This document shows positions 10,071-21,206 of a stretch of DNA of 64,000 nucleotides, piece by piece (position 1 is the first letter of the stretch; the number at the start of each line of letters is the position of its first letter). The notes beneath the pieces were generated by a model that saw nothing but the letters and a program-made list of their open reading frames with translations, made no database searches and had not been told where the DNA came from. Origin of the DNA: Saccopteryx bilineata (Eukaryota; Chordata; Mammalia; Chiroptera; Emballonuridae); assembly GCF_036850765.1 (NCBI RefSeq), contig NC_089492.1:201964276-202028275 (forward strand), in the 5' to 3' direction. A program made the position numbers and the translations under genes.

Positions 10071-10634
10071 GAAATATATTCGTCACAGTTCTAGAGGCTG
10101 GAAGTCCACAATCAAGGCAGCAGCATGGTAAGATTCTGGTGAGGGCTCTCTTCCCCTCTTCTTGGTTTAGAGTTAGCACCTCTCACTGTATATCTTCATA
10201 TGCTGGACGGGACTGGGGAGCTCTGTGATACCATTTTTAGTAGGGCACTAATCCCATTCATGAGGGTTCCAACCTCATAACCCAAGTACCTCCCCAAAGC
10301 CTGAACTCCTAATACTATCAGTTTTGGGGGGTAGGATTTCAACATAGGAGTTTTGGAAGGACACAAACATTTAGACCACAGCAGGCAGGACATGGGACCC
10401 TTGCTGAGTGCACCTAATGGCCTGTTAGATGCCACAACACAAACAGCATATTGGATGCTCAGTTGACCATTCTAGGACCCAGAGAGAGTACAGAGCCTCG
10501 AGCTCCACCAGTCCTAACTCCATGATTTCAGCTGAAACAACCCACCCCTGACAGAACACAGAGAGAGATAAAAAACCTGCTTAGAGCTACCACACAAAAA
10601 TAAACTGCAGCTACTTTCAGGAGCTCAAATACTT

Positions 10635-10923
10635 TTTTTTTTTTGGCACAGAGACAGAGAGTCAGAGAGAGGAACAGTTAGGGCCAGGCAGGGAGAAAGA
10701 TAAGAAGCATCAATTCTTCGTTGCAGCTCCTTAAGTTGTTTAAGGATTGCTTTCTTATATGTGCCTTGACCAGGGGGCTACGGCAGAGCAAGTGGCCCCT
10801 TGCTCAAAATAGCGACCTTGGGCTCAAGCCAGCAACCATGGGATCATGCCTATGATCCCACGCTCAAGCCCATGACCCTGTGCTCAAGATGTTGAGCTTG
10901 TGCTCAAGCCAGATGAGCCTACG
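10635..10923 (-). mobile_element. SINE family B, reverse, 5' truncated
   Basis: Flanked by a 17-bp duplication, CAGGAGCTCAAATACTT (10618-10634 and 10924-10940). The tRNA-like head is missing, as expected from incomplete reverse transcription. Confidence 0.9.
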
Positions 10924-10979
10924 CAGGAGCTCAAATACTTAAGCCTAGTGTGATGGCCAAAACTAAAAATCAACTTTTC

Positions 10980-11312
10980 GCCTGACCAGGCGGTGGCGCA
11001 GTGGACAGAGCATTGGACTGGGATGCAGAGGACCCAGGTTCGAGACCCTGACATCGCCAGCTTGAGCGCGGGCTCATCTGGTTTGAGCAAAAGCCCAATA
11101 GCTTGAACCCAAGGTTGCCAGCTCCAGCAAGGGGCTACTCGATCTGCTGAAGGCCCGCGGTCAAGGCACATATGAGAAAGCAATCAATGAACTAAGGTGT
11201 CGCAACGAAAAACTGATGATTGATGCTTCTCATCTCTCTCCGTTCCTGTCGGTCTGTCCCTGTCTATCCCTCTCTCTGACTCACTCTCTGTCTCTGTATT
11301 AAAAAAAACAAC
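10980..11312 (+). mobile_element. SINE family B, full length
   Basis: Intact head, body and pyrimidine-rich end, with a short A-rich tail. Flanking duplication is only approximate (CAACTTTT / CAAACTTTT). Confidence 0.9.
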
Positions 11313-12098
11313 AACAAACTTTTGAATAACTGATATTTCTATATTAAAAGTTTCTGAAATAGCAACTACTAAATTATGTATATCAGTATCAAATATTTGT
11401 GTGGTTTTTTAAAACCCAAACTGAATATTTTGACCGACAGCCATTGTAACATGGGACTCTAATATAGAAACGAGGCTATTCCATGTTGTACGCCATTACA
11501 GAGAGATTCACATGTGTGGAAGGCTACATCCAACACTTGGTAAGAACTAACAGAAAGAAGTTCTTCCAATGTCAGTCAAAGGCTTCCATGAATGTTGGGG
11601 CATTCAGATTGCTCATATGGCCTGGTTAAATTACCACATGGTAAAATATGTTATTTTCACCATGATTCTCAATCCTACTCAAATGGAACACGTAATCTAA
11701 CTTCCCCCTACTACTAAAAACAAAACAGTCCTAGCATGAAAATAAAGATAACGGAGCTGGAAAGTTCTTTCTCATTTCGCAGCTGCCTGGACAAACACAT
11801 GCTCTATATTTTCTCTCAACAGAACCTGAGGAAAGAGACAAAGGCTGCCAGCAAAGGATATAGATTGCAATTAATATGCTATTTTGCCCTGCCTGTTCAA
11901 TCTGCTTCCTTTTTTCTGATTGCACAAGCAAGAAATTATTCATGACAATAGGGGTGAGAGAATGAGAGAGAAATAGGTGCACATTCCAAATTTAAAATGA
12001 AGAAAACTGCACATTTGTTACCTGCTTGCACCCATGCTGCTTTTCTGAACCCAGATCATAGCAGGGAACAGCCTCCGTGGCCCTGACAGTGCATGTTA
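11313..12098. other. Unique intron, nothing recognised
   Basis: Overlapping 69- and 83-codon frames on opposite strands at 11731-11982 share no family I recognise. No repeat was identified. Confidence 0.45.
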
Positions 12099-12111
12099 GA
12101 ACTGATTAACT

Positions 12112-12487
12112 GGCCCTGGCCGGTTGGCTCAGTGGTAGAGCATCGGCCCAGCATGTGAAATCCTGGGTTCGATTCCCGGCCAGGGTACACAGGAGAAGCG
12201 CCCATCTGCTTCTCCACCCCTCCCCCTCTCCTTCCTCTCTATCTCTCTCTCCCCCTCCTGCAGCCAAGGCTCCACTGAAGCAAAGTTGGCCAGGTGCTGA
12301 GGACGGCTCCATGGCCTCTGCCTCAGGAGCTAGAATGGCTCCCTCTGCAACTGAGCAACGCTCCAGATGGGCAGAGCATCGCCCCCTGGTGGGCATGCCG
12401 GGTGGATCCCGGTTGGGCGCATGTGGGAGTCTGACTGCCTTCCCACTTCTAACTTCGAAAAAATATCCCCCCCCACCCCAAGAAGAA
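12112..12487 (+). mobile_element. SINE family A, full length, older subfamily
   Basis: Flanked by GAACTGATTAACT / GAACTGGTTAACT (12099-12111, 12488-12500). CTCF-like core (reverse) at 12380-12392. C-rich tail. Confidence 0.92.
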
Positions 12488-12762
12488 GAACTGGTTAACT
12501 GAAGAGACCAAGTGGAAGCAGTGGAAAGCTTGATCACCTAACAAAGTGAGAAGAGAGTGTAATCATCTCCCTACATACCAGTAACAGTTCTTTCCAGGGC
12601 CTTCAACTCGTCCCAAATTTTCAGGCCAATCCAGCAGCAGCAAGCAGGCTATAACCAGAGAAGGTGATCTGCATACAATTAACACCTTTTCAAAGGAAAC
12701 TCACCTGAAGTTAGATTTGGGTGTTGGAGACACAAGATTTACAGCAGGCCAAACTTTGTGAT

Positions 12763-13053
12763 TTTATTTTTGTGACAGAGACAGAGACAGACAGAAAGAG
12801 GAACAAATAGGGACAGACAGACAGGAAGGGAAAGAGATGAGAAGCATTGATTGCTTTCTCATATGTGCCTTAACCATGGGGCTACAGCAGACCGAGTAAC
12901 CCCTTGCTTAAGCCAGCAACATTGGTTCCAAGTTGGTGAGCTTTTGCTCAAACCAGATGAGCCCGCGCTCAAGCTGGCGACCTCAGGGTCTCAAACCTGG
13001 TCCTCCACATCCCAGTCCGATGCTCTATCCACTGCACCACCGCCTGGTCAGGC
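12763..13053 (-). mobile_element. SINE family B, reverse
   Basis: Duplication CAAACTTTGTGAT at 12750-12762 and 13054-13066. Confidence 0.92.
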
Positions 13054-13197
13054 CAAACTTTGTGATATTTTAAGAAGAGTGTTCACATCCCTCATAAAGA
13101 AATGAGTGAAGTTCAATTCAATCTCAGGATGAAATGTTTCAGTAAGTAAACTAGAAGGCACACTTTTAGTACTAAAACGAACAATTAGCCTGACCAG

Positions 13198-13531
13198 GCG
13201 GTGGCGCAGTGGACAGAGCATCGGACTGGGATGCGGAGGACCCAGGTTTGAGACCCGGAGGTCACCAGCTTGAGTGTGGGTTCATCTGGTTTGAGCAAAA
13301 GCTCACCAGCGTGGACCCAAGGTCACTGGCTTGAGCAAGGGGTTACTCGGTCTGCTGAAAGCCCGTGGTCAAGGCATATATGAGAAAGCAATCAATGAAC
13401 AACTAAGGTGTCACAATGCGCCATGAAAAACTAATGACTGATGCTTCTCATCTCTCTACGTTCCTGTCTGTCCCTGTCTATCCTTCTCTCTCTCTCACGC
13501 TCTCTCTCTGTAAAAAAAAATAAAAATAATA
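13198..13531 (+). mobile_element. SINE family B, full length
   Basis: Flanked by AAACGAACAATTA and AAATGGACAATTA (13185-13197, 13532-13544), two mismatches. Confidence 0.9.
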
Positions 13532-13735
13532 AAATGGACAATTAAAATAGTTTCTATTCTCCATGCAACTCTCTTTATCCAGAGATATTCAGAGTTACAT
13601 GCAGAGAAAACACACAGTTCAAGACTTGTGCCCCTCACCCCCGCCCCACACACAACAGATACAGCTCTGAGTACAATGGCCATCCTGTCTCTACAACAAT
13701 GAAGACATTCTCATCAAAGAAGAAACCCACCGCAT

Positions 13736-14050
13736 GCCTGACCAGGCAGTAACACAGTAGACGGAGCCTTGAACTGGGACAGAGCACCCACATTCAAAAC
13801 CCTGAGGTTGCTGGCTTGAGCGCTAGCTAATAAGCTTGAGCGTGGGATCATAGACATGACCCCATGGTCACTGACTTAAGCCCAAGGTCGCTGGCTTGAG
13901 CAAGGGGTTACTTGGTCTGGTGTAACCCCCATGTCAAGGCACATATGAGAAAGCAATCAATGCACAACTAAGGTGCTGCAATGAAGAATTGATGCTTCTC
14001 ATTTCTCTCCCTTCCTGTCTCTCTGTCCAACACAAAAAATAAATTAAAAA
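13736..14050 (+). mobile_element. SINE family B, diverged variant
   Basis: Head present but altered (CAGTAACACAGTAGACGG). The middle carries extra 'gatcatagacatgacccca' text shared with the copy at 36456. Older than most B copies here. Confidence 0.82.
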
Positions 14051-14435
14051 GGAACCAACCACAGGAAGATACAAAACTAGAATGGGAAAGCAGCAGAATG
14101 TGCAGCAAGAAAAGGCATAGTCATTACTAGTAGAAGACTAACACACAATTTGAACAGTGGGGCAGCCCCAGTTTCTCTCAGTTTTATGTATTTCACGTGA
14201 ACTGAGAGCACTCTGGGACAGGGCCTCTGAGCTGCATCATTTTGTATGGTAAGTTTAATTTCCCCACTTCTTCCAGCCCAAAAGTAATTCATTACAGAAA
14301 GTTTATAAAAGGCAGAGAAGACTCACTGATATTTTGGTAATCTAGAGATGTGACTTAACGTTTGATCTCTAGTCTTTTTAAAATATATGATTTTAAATAA
14401 AAACAGGATTGTTACAAAGTGACTGTTTGAATTAT

Positions 14436-14968
14436 CTCTTTTTAAAAAAGATTTTAGCCTAACCAGGCAGTGGTACAGTGGATAGAGCGTTGGACTGGGA
14501 TGCGGAAGACCCAGCTTCGAGACCCCGAGGTCGCTAGTTTGAATGCGGGCTCATCTGGTTTGAACAAAGCTCACCAGCTTGGACCCAAGGTCGCTGGCTC
14601 GAGCAAGGGGTTCCTCAGTTTGCTGAAGGCCCGCGGTCAAGGTACATATGAGAAAGCAATCAATGAACAACTAAGGTGTTGCAACATGCAACGAAAAACT
14701 AATGATTGATGCTTCTCATGTCTCTCCGTTCCTGTCTGTCTGTCCCTGTCTATCCCTCTCTCTGACTCTCTGTCTCAGTAAAAAAAAAAAAAAAAATTAA
14801 TTAAAAAAGATTTTATTTATTCATTTTAGGAGGGGAGAGAGAGAGTGAGAGAGAGAAGCAGGAAGCATCAACTCCCATATGTGTCTTGACCAGGCAAGAC
14901 CAGGGTTTTGAACCAGCAACCTGTGTTCAAGGTCGACATTTTATCCACTGCTCCACCACGAGTCAGGC
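14436..14968 (-). mobile_element. SINE family C, reverse, split by a B element
   Basis: Tail side at about 14436-14456 and body at 14801-14968. The outer duplication ATTATCTCT / ATTATCTTT brackets the pair, so C inserted first. Confidence 0.82.
14457..14800 (+). mobile_element. SINE family B, nested in the tail of a C element
   Basis: Its duplication TTAAAAAAGATTTTA (14442-14456, about 14801-14815) is made of the C element's own reversed tail, which proves the order of insertion. Confidence 0.88.
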
Positions 14969-15122
14969 CATATTATCTTTAATATTATGACAACCAAACA
15001 TTCCTAGTACTAGGTGATATGTCCAAAAGAACATTTGGAAAAGAACTGGTGGGCTGCTTCCTTTGCCAGAAACTCTGACAAGCTCTATGGAGCTCATGTA
15101 TTTCAGTACGACTTCCTTTCAG

Positions 15123-15720
15123 TACAGTGTGTCCGTAAAGTCATGTGCACTTTTGACTGGTCACAGGAAAGCAACAAAAGATGATAGAAATGTGAAATCT
15201 ACACCAAATAAAAGGAAAACTCTCCCAGTTTCATACCTATTCAGTGAAGTTCGATGTGGACTCACGCACAGATTCTTTAGGGCTCCTTAGGTAGCTATCC
15301 CGTATAGCCTCTACAGACTCGTCACTGACTGATGGCCTACCAGAACGGGGTTTCTCCACCAAACTGCCTGTTTCCTTCAACTGCTTATCCCACCGAGTAA
15401 TGTTATTCCTATGTGGTGGTGCTTCATTATAAATGCGCCAATATTCACGTTGCACTTTGGTCACGGATTCGAATTTAGTGAGCCATAGAACACACTGAAC
15501 TTTCCTCTGTACCGTCCACATCTCGACTGGCATGGCCGTGGGTTGCTCCGCTGTATACAGTGTTACGTCATCATCTGCGCATGCACACATGCTGCCACAT
15601 CATCCTACAGTAACTGGGAGGGTTTTCCTTTTATTTGGTGCAGATTTCACATTTCTATCATCTTTTGTTGCTTTCCTGTAACCGGTCAAAAGTGCACCAT
15701 GACTTTACGAACACATCGTA
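15123..15720 (-). mobile_element. Internally deleted Tc1/mariner element with TA duplication
   Basis: A 594-bp element (15125-15718) sits between TA dinucleotides at 15123-15124 and 15719-15720. Its long inverted repeats of roughly 105 bp start CAGTGTGTCCGTAAAGTC on the left and, reversed, CGATGTGTTCGTAAAGTC on the right. The mirrored text 'gcaacaaaagatgatagaaa' is identical at both ends. Inside is only the N-terminal piece of a transposase, so the copy cannot move by itself. Long inverted repeats and a clean structure suggest a young mammalian-lineage insertion of a type common in arthropods. Confidence 0.92.
15240..15521 (-). pseudogene. Truncated mariner transposase, N-terminal DNA-binding part
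   Basis: About 94 open codons begin MWTVQRKVQCVLWLTKFESV and include KETGSLVEKPRSGRPSVSDE. This is the helix-turn-helix front half of a Tc1/mariner-like transposase (the DUF4817-type HTH found in many invertebrate elements), followed by a GRPR-like linker (here SGRPS). The DDE/DDD catalytic domain is absent: the frame runs straight into the opposite inverted repeat. A remnant like this could at most bind the element's ends. The upstream open codons to 15590 are extension of the frame and not likely coding. Confidence 0.8.
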
Positions 15721-15873
15721 AATGTACCTCATTTAACTATCATCACACCACTGCAGTTTGAACTCTATAAGCTCGCTCATAAATTTTGTCTCACTGAATC
15801 CCTATCCCATGGTTGCTCAAATAAGCAGTATTTGGACAACTGAAAAAAACATTCTTAAAATTATCTAGTGCAG
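15721..15873. other. Unique intron between mariner and SINE
   Basis: No feature was recognised. Confidence 0.4.
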
Positions 15874-16220
15874 CTTTGGCTAGTTGATACAGCAATAGAG
15901 CATCAGTCAGGTGTGTGGACGTCCCCAGTTCGATTGCCAGTCAGGGCACACAGGAGAAGTGCCTGTCTGCTTCTCTACCCTCCCCTTCCTTCTCCTCCCA
16001 CAGCCATAGCTCGATTGGTTCAAGCACATCTGTTCCCAGGCATCGAGGATGGCTCTGTGGAGACTCCCCACCTTAGGTGCTAGAAATGGCTTGGTTGTGA
16101 GCATGGCCCCAGATGAGCAGAGCATCAGCCTCAGACAGGGGTTCTGGGTGGATCCTGGTTGAGGTGCATGTGGGAGTCTGTCACTCTATCTCCCCTCCTC
16201 TCATTTGGAAAAGAAGAAAA
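15874..16220 (+). mobile_element. SINE family A, old diverged copy
   Basis: Head decayed to TTTGGCTAGTTGATACAGC. The bracketing repeat is AAATTATCTAGTGCA / AAATTAGCTAGTGCA. The CTCF-like core is no longer intact. Confidence 0.78.
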
Positions 16221-16802
16221 AAATTAGCTAGTGCAACTTAAAGTTTTAAACATCTTTTCTGGAAAAAGTCTCTGTAGTAGTTCCTCCGTTATTCAAATAA
16301 TTTCTCTCTGGCATTTGTATTGGGAACCACTAACACCTATTCTCAACCCTAAACATCTTTTCAAAAATATATATTGTATTCTGAACAAACAGACACACTT
16401 AAGAAAGACCTGTATTTCAAATAGACAACAGTACTTTTAGCTAAGTGTTGACCTGTGAGAATGCCCAGCTTCCCAGGGAAATCCTGCTAGTATACCCATG
16501 AGCTCCTTATATGGCTGTGGTGGCCATCAGCACCAAACTTTCTGGCTCTAAAGTACATTCTTATTTTAGTTCTGATTCAGCTCACAATGTGTCACTGAAC
16601 ACCGACCTTTACTAATGTTGTCAAGGAAATCAATGGGAGTTTTTATTTTGTTACTAAGCTTAACATGAGGTTTACTTTCCTTAATGATAAGCTAATGAAA
16701 ACCATGAGAATTACAGTATGGTAGGACAGAAAAAAACAATGTATTCAAGTCAAGTGAAAACAATCCTTTCAAATTTAAAGCTACATTTCATCCCCAGTTG
16801 GG
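16221..16802. other. Unique intron, nothing recognised
   Basis: AT-rich; the 69-codon plus-strand frame at 16231-16440 has no recognisable domain. Confidence 0.45.
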
Positions 16803-17145
16803 TTTTTTTTGTTTGTTGTATGACAGAGACAGAGACAGAGAGAGTCAGAGAGAGGGACAGATAAGGACAGACAAGAAAGGAAAGAGAGAGGAGAAACATC
16901 AATTTGTTGCAGCTCCTTAGTTGTTCATTGATGGCTTTCTCATATGTGCCTTGATGGGGGCGAGGGAACGGGACCATAGCAGACCATGTGACCCCTTGCT
17001 CAAGCCAGCGACCTTGGGTTCAAGCTGGTGAGCCTTGCTCAAACCAGATGAGCCTGTGCTCAAGCTGGTGACCTTGGGGTTTCAAACCTGGGTCTTCTGC
17101 ATCCCAGTCTGGTGCTCTATCCACTGAGCCACCGCCTGGTCAGGC
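16803..17145 (-). mobile_element. SINE family B, reverse
   Basis: Complete reverse copy with head CACCGCCTGGTCAGGC at its right end. Boundaries at the T-rich side are approximate. Confidence 0.88.
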
Positions 17146-17579
17146 TGCTTTTTTGTGTGTGTGTGTATGTTTTTTTAAAACACAAAATATGTATTTATGT
17201 ATATTTTACTGCATTAAACAACATGTGAAAATATTGGACAGGTTTAAGCAGAACTGAAATTTTTATTTTATGCTAACTTTAAAAAGGTTTCTTCTCTTTT
17301 GGCAACTTCAAATTTTGTGAAATATAGATAGGAAGTCAGGGAATTATTTTAGCCACTATGACAGATTTCTCCATAAGTGTGACCAAAAGGTGTGGAAACA
17401 GTGAAGGGTCCTGGGAGGCTAGACCCGCTGTGCTGCCACTGTAACAATGTCCAGCACCCAATCAGCGCCTGTTTCTCCCAGATGTCTTTTCATGTTCCTC
17501 TTCCCCTGTGGCTCCTGTCCTCAGCCCTTCTCTCTCCCTGTAGATGAAATTCTATGTCATAGGGTGAAATTCATTTTTG
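17146..17579. other. Unique intron with a short GT run
   Basis: A GT run lies at about 17154-17166. The remainder has no recognised feature. Confidence 0.45.
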
Positions 17580-17890
17580 TTTGTTTGTTTTTAGGTGAGA
17601 GGAGGGGATATAGTGAGGCAGAATCCTGATGGGGATCCTCTGGCAACCCCCATCTGGGGCCAATGCTTGAGTATTGAGCCATTTTTAGCACCTGAGGCTG
17701 ATGTGCTCCAAAAGAGATATCCTCAGTGCCCAGGGTTGACATTCAAACCAACAAGCCACTGGCTGCAAGAGGGGAAGAGAGAGAGAGGTGGAGAAACAGG
17801 TGGTTGCTTTTCCTGTGTGCCCTGCCCAGGAGTCAAAGCCAGGATGTCCATATGGGCTGATGCTACATCCGCTGGGCCACCAGCCAGGGC
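17580..17890 (-). mobile_element. SINE family A relative, reverse, old variant
   Basis: Shares the 'ccagccagggc' head and GGGGAAGAGAGAGAG middle with family A but differs elsewhere in the way the copy at 53032 does. It probably represents an older sister subfamily. Confidence 0.75.
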
Positions 17891-18660
17891 AGAAATTTAG
17901 TTTTTGAAAGCAGTTTATAGGGTTTGATGGGAAGGTCTTTGTTCAATTCTATTAGCTTTTCTCAACAAGACATATTCTAAAAAATCTAGTAGTAACATCA
18001 AAAGTATGGTCATTATGACTGCAGACAGACCCCTCATTTCTTTGATGGAATGGTACTGGAATATCTTTGATGTGCCAGGTTAAGGAGTTACTCTGCTCAG
18101 GGGAAGTGGTCTTCCTCCTTTGATAGCTGGCACCAGGGATTTTCAGTAGAGGGTGCTGAAGGGACCTGTTGGAGGAAAGGGCTTTGCATCCTGGTCCTGT
18201 GTGCTCACTTGGCCAGCTTCTAGGCATATGGTTTTCTTCGGCACTGGTGTCCTGTGGCACATATGCATGATCAGTGTCCAGCTCCTGCAGGCGTGGCAGG
18301 CAGAAGCAGACAGAAACAGGCACAGGAAGGCAGAGGCGGGCAGAGGTAGGCAGAAGCAGGCATGATGGGCATGGTGGGCAGAGGCAGGCAGGGCAGGAAG
18401 TCTCCCTGGCAGAAGACTCTGGTGGTTTTGTAGCAGGTGGCCTCTGGCTTTTAAGTGCGTGGCAGACTGTGGCACACTGACACCCTCCCCCAATTCCTAT
18501 TCTCCCCACCTCCCTCATTCTCAGCAGTTTTGTAGTGGAGTGCCTCCTGGGAGACACCTCACAAGAACAGCCTTCCTTGGCACCCTGGAGGGAGGGTCTC
18601 CTGTAAGTTCTGATTTCAGCAAGTTTCACTGGCCTGGACCACCACAACTCTGCTGTTCTG
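17891..18660. other. Unclassified GC-richer block with minisatellite-like core
   Basis: This holds the longest open frame outside recognised repeats (minus strand, 18647-17952, 231 codons). Its composition is Cys/Pro/Ser-rich where it crosses a run of imperfect 'ggcaggcaga' units at about 18285-18400. I recognise no protein family, and the frame probably stays open because of the skewed composition. The block may be part of an old LTR. Confidence 0.4.
18285..18405. repeat. Imperfect GGCAGGCAGA-type minisatellite
   Basis: Repeated 'gcaggcagaggcgggcagaggtaggcagaagcaggca'-style units of about 6-11 bp, degenerate but clear by eye. Confidence 0.7.
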
Positions 18661-18966
18661 TGAGCCCTGGCAGAGTGTATGTCGTGTGTGTGGGGGTGAG
18701 CTTCCCCTTAGGGGCTCTATCTTAGCCCTGTAAGAGTGGCTGTTCCTATAGCAGCTATTCCCAAACTCTTAAGTATTGTCTCTATTTCTTACTAGCCAAT
18801 CCCTTATGACCTCAGCCCCTGTTAGAGAGTTAATAGTTCTATCTTTATATTAAACTGCCCTCATTCAAATTACTGTGTGGTTCTCTCCTGATTGAACCTG
18901 GACTCTGTTCTTAGAACCTCCTGGGTCCTTTATCCAATATGAAGCACATGTGTCCCTTAGCAACTT
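18661..18966 (+). mobile_element. Possible LTR 3' portion (ERVL-like), low confidence
   Basis: The stretch with 'tatattaaactgccctcatt' and 'tgtggttctctcctgattg' reads like the polyadenylation and U5 part of a mammalian ERV LTR. Boundaries and family are not established and no duplication was found. Confidence 0.3.
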
Positions 18967-18981
18967 AAAAACAATTGCATC

Positions 18982-19425
18982 AAATGTTGGAGAGGCTGTG
19001 GAGAAAAAGGAACCCTCATACACTGTTGGTGGGAATGTAAAGTAGTACAACCATTATGGAAGAAAGTATGGTGGTTCCTCAAAAAACTGAAAATAGAACT
19101 ACCTTATGACCCAGCAATCCCTCTACTGGGTATATATCCCCAAAACTCAGAAACATTGATACGTAAAGACACATGCAGCCCCATGTTTGTTGCAGCATTG
19201 TTCATAGTGGCCAGGACATGGAAACAACCAAAAAGCCCATCAATAGATGACTGGATAAAGAAGATGTGGCACATATACACTATGGAATACTACTCAGCCA
19301 TAAGAAATGATGACATCGGAACATTTACAGCAAAATGGTGGGATCTTGATAACATGATACGAAGCGAAATAAGTAAATCAGAAAAAAACAGGAACTGTAT
19401 TATTCCATACGTAGGTGGGACATAA
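18982..19425 (+). pseudogene. L1 ORF2p C-terminal fragment, open
   Basis: The frame is open from the truncation point to the natural stop. It includes the Cys-rich domain [18 protein letters not shown] (spacing CX3CX7HX4C), then PLLGIYP and WIKKMWHIYTMEYYSAIRND, and ends YVGGT at the position where ORF2p normally ends. Endonuclease and reverse transcriptase are absent, so the fragment is inert alone. Confidence 0.92.
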
Positions 19426-19464
19426 TAGTGAAACTAAGAGACATTGATAAGAGTGTGGTGGTTA

Positions 19465-19508
19465 CGGGGGGGAGGGGGGAATGGGAGAGGGATAGGGGGT
19501 GGGAGGGG
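19465..19508 (+). repeat. G-rich tract of L1 3' UTR, G-quadruplex candidate
   Basis: Six to seven runs of three or more G within 44 bases. Such tracts are a conserved mark of mammalian L1 3' untranslated regions and can fold into quadruplexes. Confidence 0.85.
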
Positions 19509-19654
19509 CACAAAGAAAACAAGATAGAAGGTGACAGAGGACAATCTGACTTTGGGTGGTGGGTATGCAACATAATTGAACGACAAGATAACCTGGACTT
19601 GTTATCTTTGAATATATGTATCCTGATTTATTGATGTCACCCCATTAAAAAAAT

Positions 19655-19700
<46 letters not shown>

Positions 19701-19709
19701 AATTGCATC

Positions 19710-20060
19710 TGCCTCTGAATCTAGGAATAAAATGGTCAGTTAGATGAGAATCTCAGTGAGTCCACCTCATTCTTTGTTTCTCTGAGCCAGGAGTCATGAA
19801 GGAACTCATGGTTCACCCAGGGCCAGAGGATAGAGCAGCCACACCCTGAAGTACACACCAGGCACCCCTTCCTGTTAGCACTCTGTGGTACACGGAGATG
19901 TCTGGGCGCCTCTCAATTTAGGTTATTATATTTTCACATGAGTGTTGCCTCAGAAAAGAGGTAAATGAATATACACTTTTGTTTTCATCCTCAAGAAACA
20001 AGAGAATGCAGGAACCTGTGGTAAGGTCACTCCTCTCTACAATTATAAAAGGGCGATGAT
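19710..20060. other. Unique intron, nothing recognised
   Basis: No gene or repeat was recognised. Confidence 0.4.
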
Positions 20061-20075
20061 AAGAACTGTAAGCTT

Positions 20076-20282
20076 TGGCTAGTCTGTGGTGGCACAGTGG
20101 ATAGAGCATCAACTGGGACACTGAGGTCGCTGGTTCAAAACCCTGGGCTTGCCTGGTCAAGGCACATATAACAAGTAAGCAATAAACAACTAAAGTGAAG
20201 CAACTATGAGTTGATAGTTATTGCTACCCCCTCTCTCTTCTCTCTCTGTAAAACAAATCAATAAAAAAAATTTTTAAAAAGA
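20076..20282 (+). mobile_element. SINE family C
   Basis: Bracketed by AAGAACTGTAAGCTT / AAGAATTGTAAGCTT (20061-20075, 20283-20297). Slightly shortened head and an unusual 'caactatgagttgatagtta' insert. Confidence 0.88.
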
Positions 20283-20297
20283 AAGAATTGTAAGCTT

Positions 20298-21190
20298 CTT
20301 GAGCACTTACTGGTTGTGCTCAAGCACCAACACACCTGGTTGTGGGGAATTTTGTGTACTTCACTATGACAGCTACTCTTGTTTTCTTCGTCGTGGCCAG
20401 TCCTGTGTGTCCCTTCCTGTCATACTGCTCCTGCTTGCTATATAATAAAGCAGCCTGTTTTCTAAACAGTCCCTCAATTTCAGGATATTTGTGGTGAAAA
20501 GGAACACGTGTACCACTTAACACTGACATGGGTGATGTCTCTCCAGAGGGGTGGTACGACAGATGCCCCAGCCTGACAGCACCGCTCCCAGGGGCCTGAA
20601 AGCTAGCTCTGCATGAAATCCAAGACCTGCCTCACAGCTTTGGGCCTCTGCATGTTCTGAGGAGGATCGGTCAAAATCTAAAATGTAATGCAATAATATT
20701 CTGAACAATTTCCATCACAAAAATGAGCTTTTATGAGAATATACATTACCGTATTTTTTCTTCCCTCATCGTCTACCTGTTCTCACACCTCTACAGGAGC
20801 AGAACAGTGGGCACGATGAACAGGAAAGGCACTGAAAAGTGGGTGCTGTGTGGAAGACAGCAGCTGCTGTGTAACAGAGAACAGAAGCGAGTCCTTTGGA
20901 CAGTCTTCCCCTGCCCTTCACCAATACCCGCGGAGAAGGATGCCTGTCACCCAAAACAGGCAGTGGTAGACCTCACAGATTCTGTCTCTGCGACAGGGCT
21001 CTATTCTTTCAGGACTCCTTGAGCACATCTCTTCCTCCCTATCCTCCTGGTGCTTTGCCTCTACTGTGCCACACCATCTAGTTCCCACCTGAACCATAAA
21101 CCTTTAAGAAATATTATTTCCAAAAAAGAATGTGGAAGAAAAAAATCAAGAAAAAGGCTGGGGGAGAGAACAGCATGGAACTGAGGGGGA
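20298..21190. other. Unique intron, nothing recognised
   Basis: Several 60-99 codon frames on both strands overlap without any recognisable domain. It could hold regulatory sequence, but I see no specific site. Confidence 0.45.
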
Positions 21191-21206
21191 CTCAGTTGCT
21201 TTTTGT

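Larger units (their letters stand above)
9250..10385 (-). mobile_element. Solo MaLR-like LTR, reverse, split by a SINE stack
   Basis: Outer parts at 9250-9320 ('tgctataacaaaacaccac') and 10071-10385 ('cacagttctagaggctggaa') are an antisense MaLR-type LTR. Three SINEs occupy 9321-10070. No retroviral coding sequence is attached. Confidence 0.6.
18982..19694 (+). mobile_element. Young 5'-truncated L1 insertion
   Basis: L1 3' end bracketed by a 15-bp perfect duplication, AAAAACAATTGCATC (18967-18981 and about 19695-19709), with a poly-A tail of about 45 bases. It holds the last 147 codons of ORF2 without a break, then the L1 3' untranslated region. Perfect duplication, long pure poly-A and intact frame all indicate a recent insertion. 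Confidence 0.95.

Noticed and set aside
15237..15590. Domesticated transposase gene
   Set aside because: The frame is only the N-terminal part inside a deleted mariner copy and runs into its own inverted repeat; no sign of an exon beyond it.
17952..18647. 231-codon open frame on the minus strand, the longest outside recognised repeats
   Set aside because: No recognisable domain; Cys/Pro/Ser runs come from a GGCAGGCAGA-type minisatellite that is free of stops in several frames. No splice or start context supports it.
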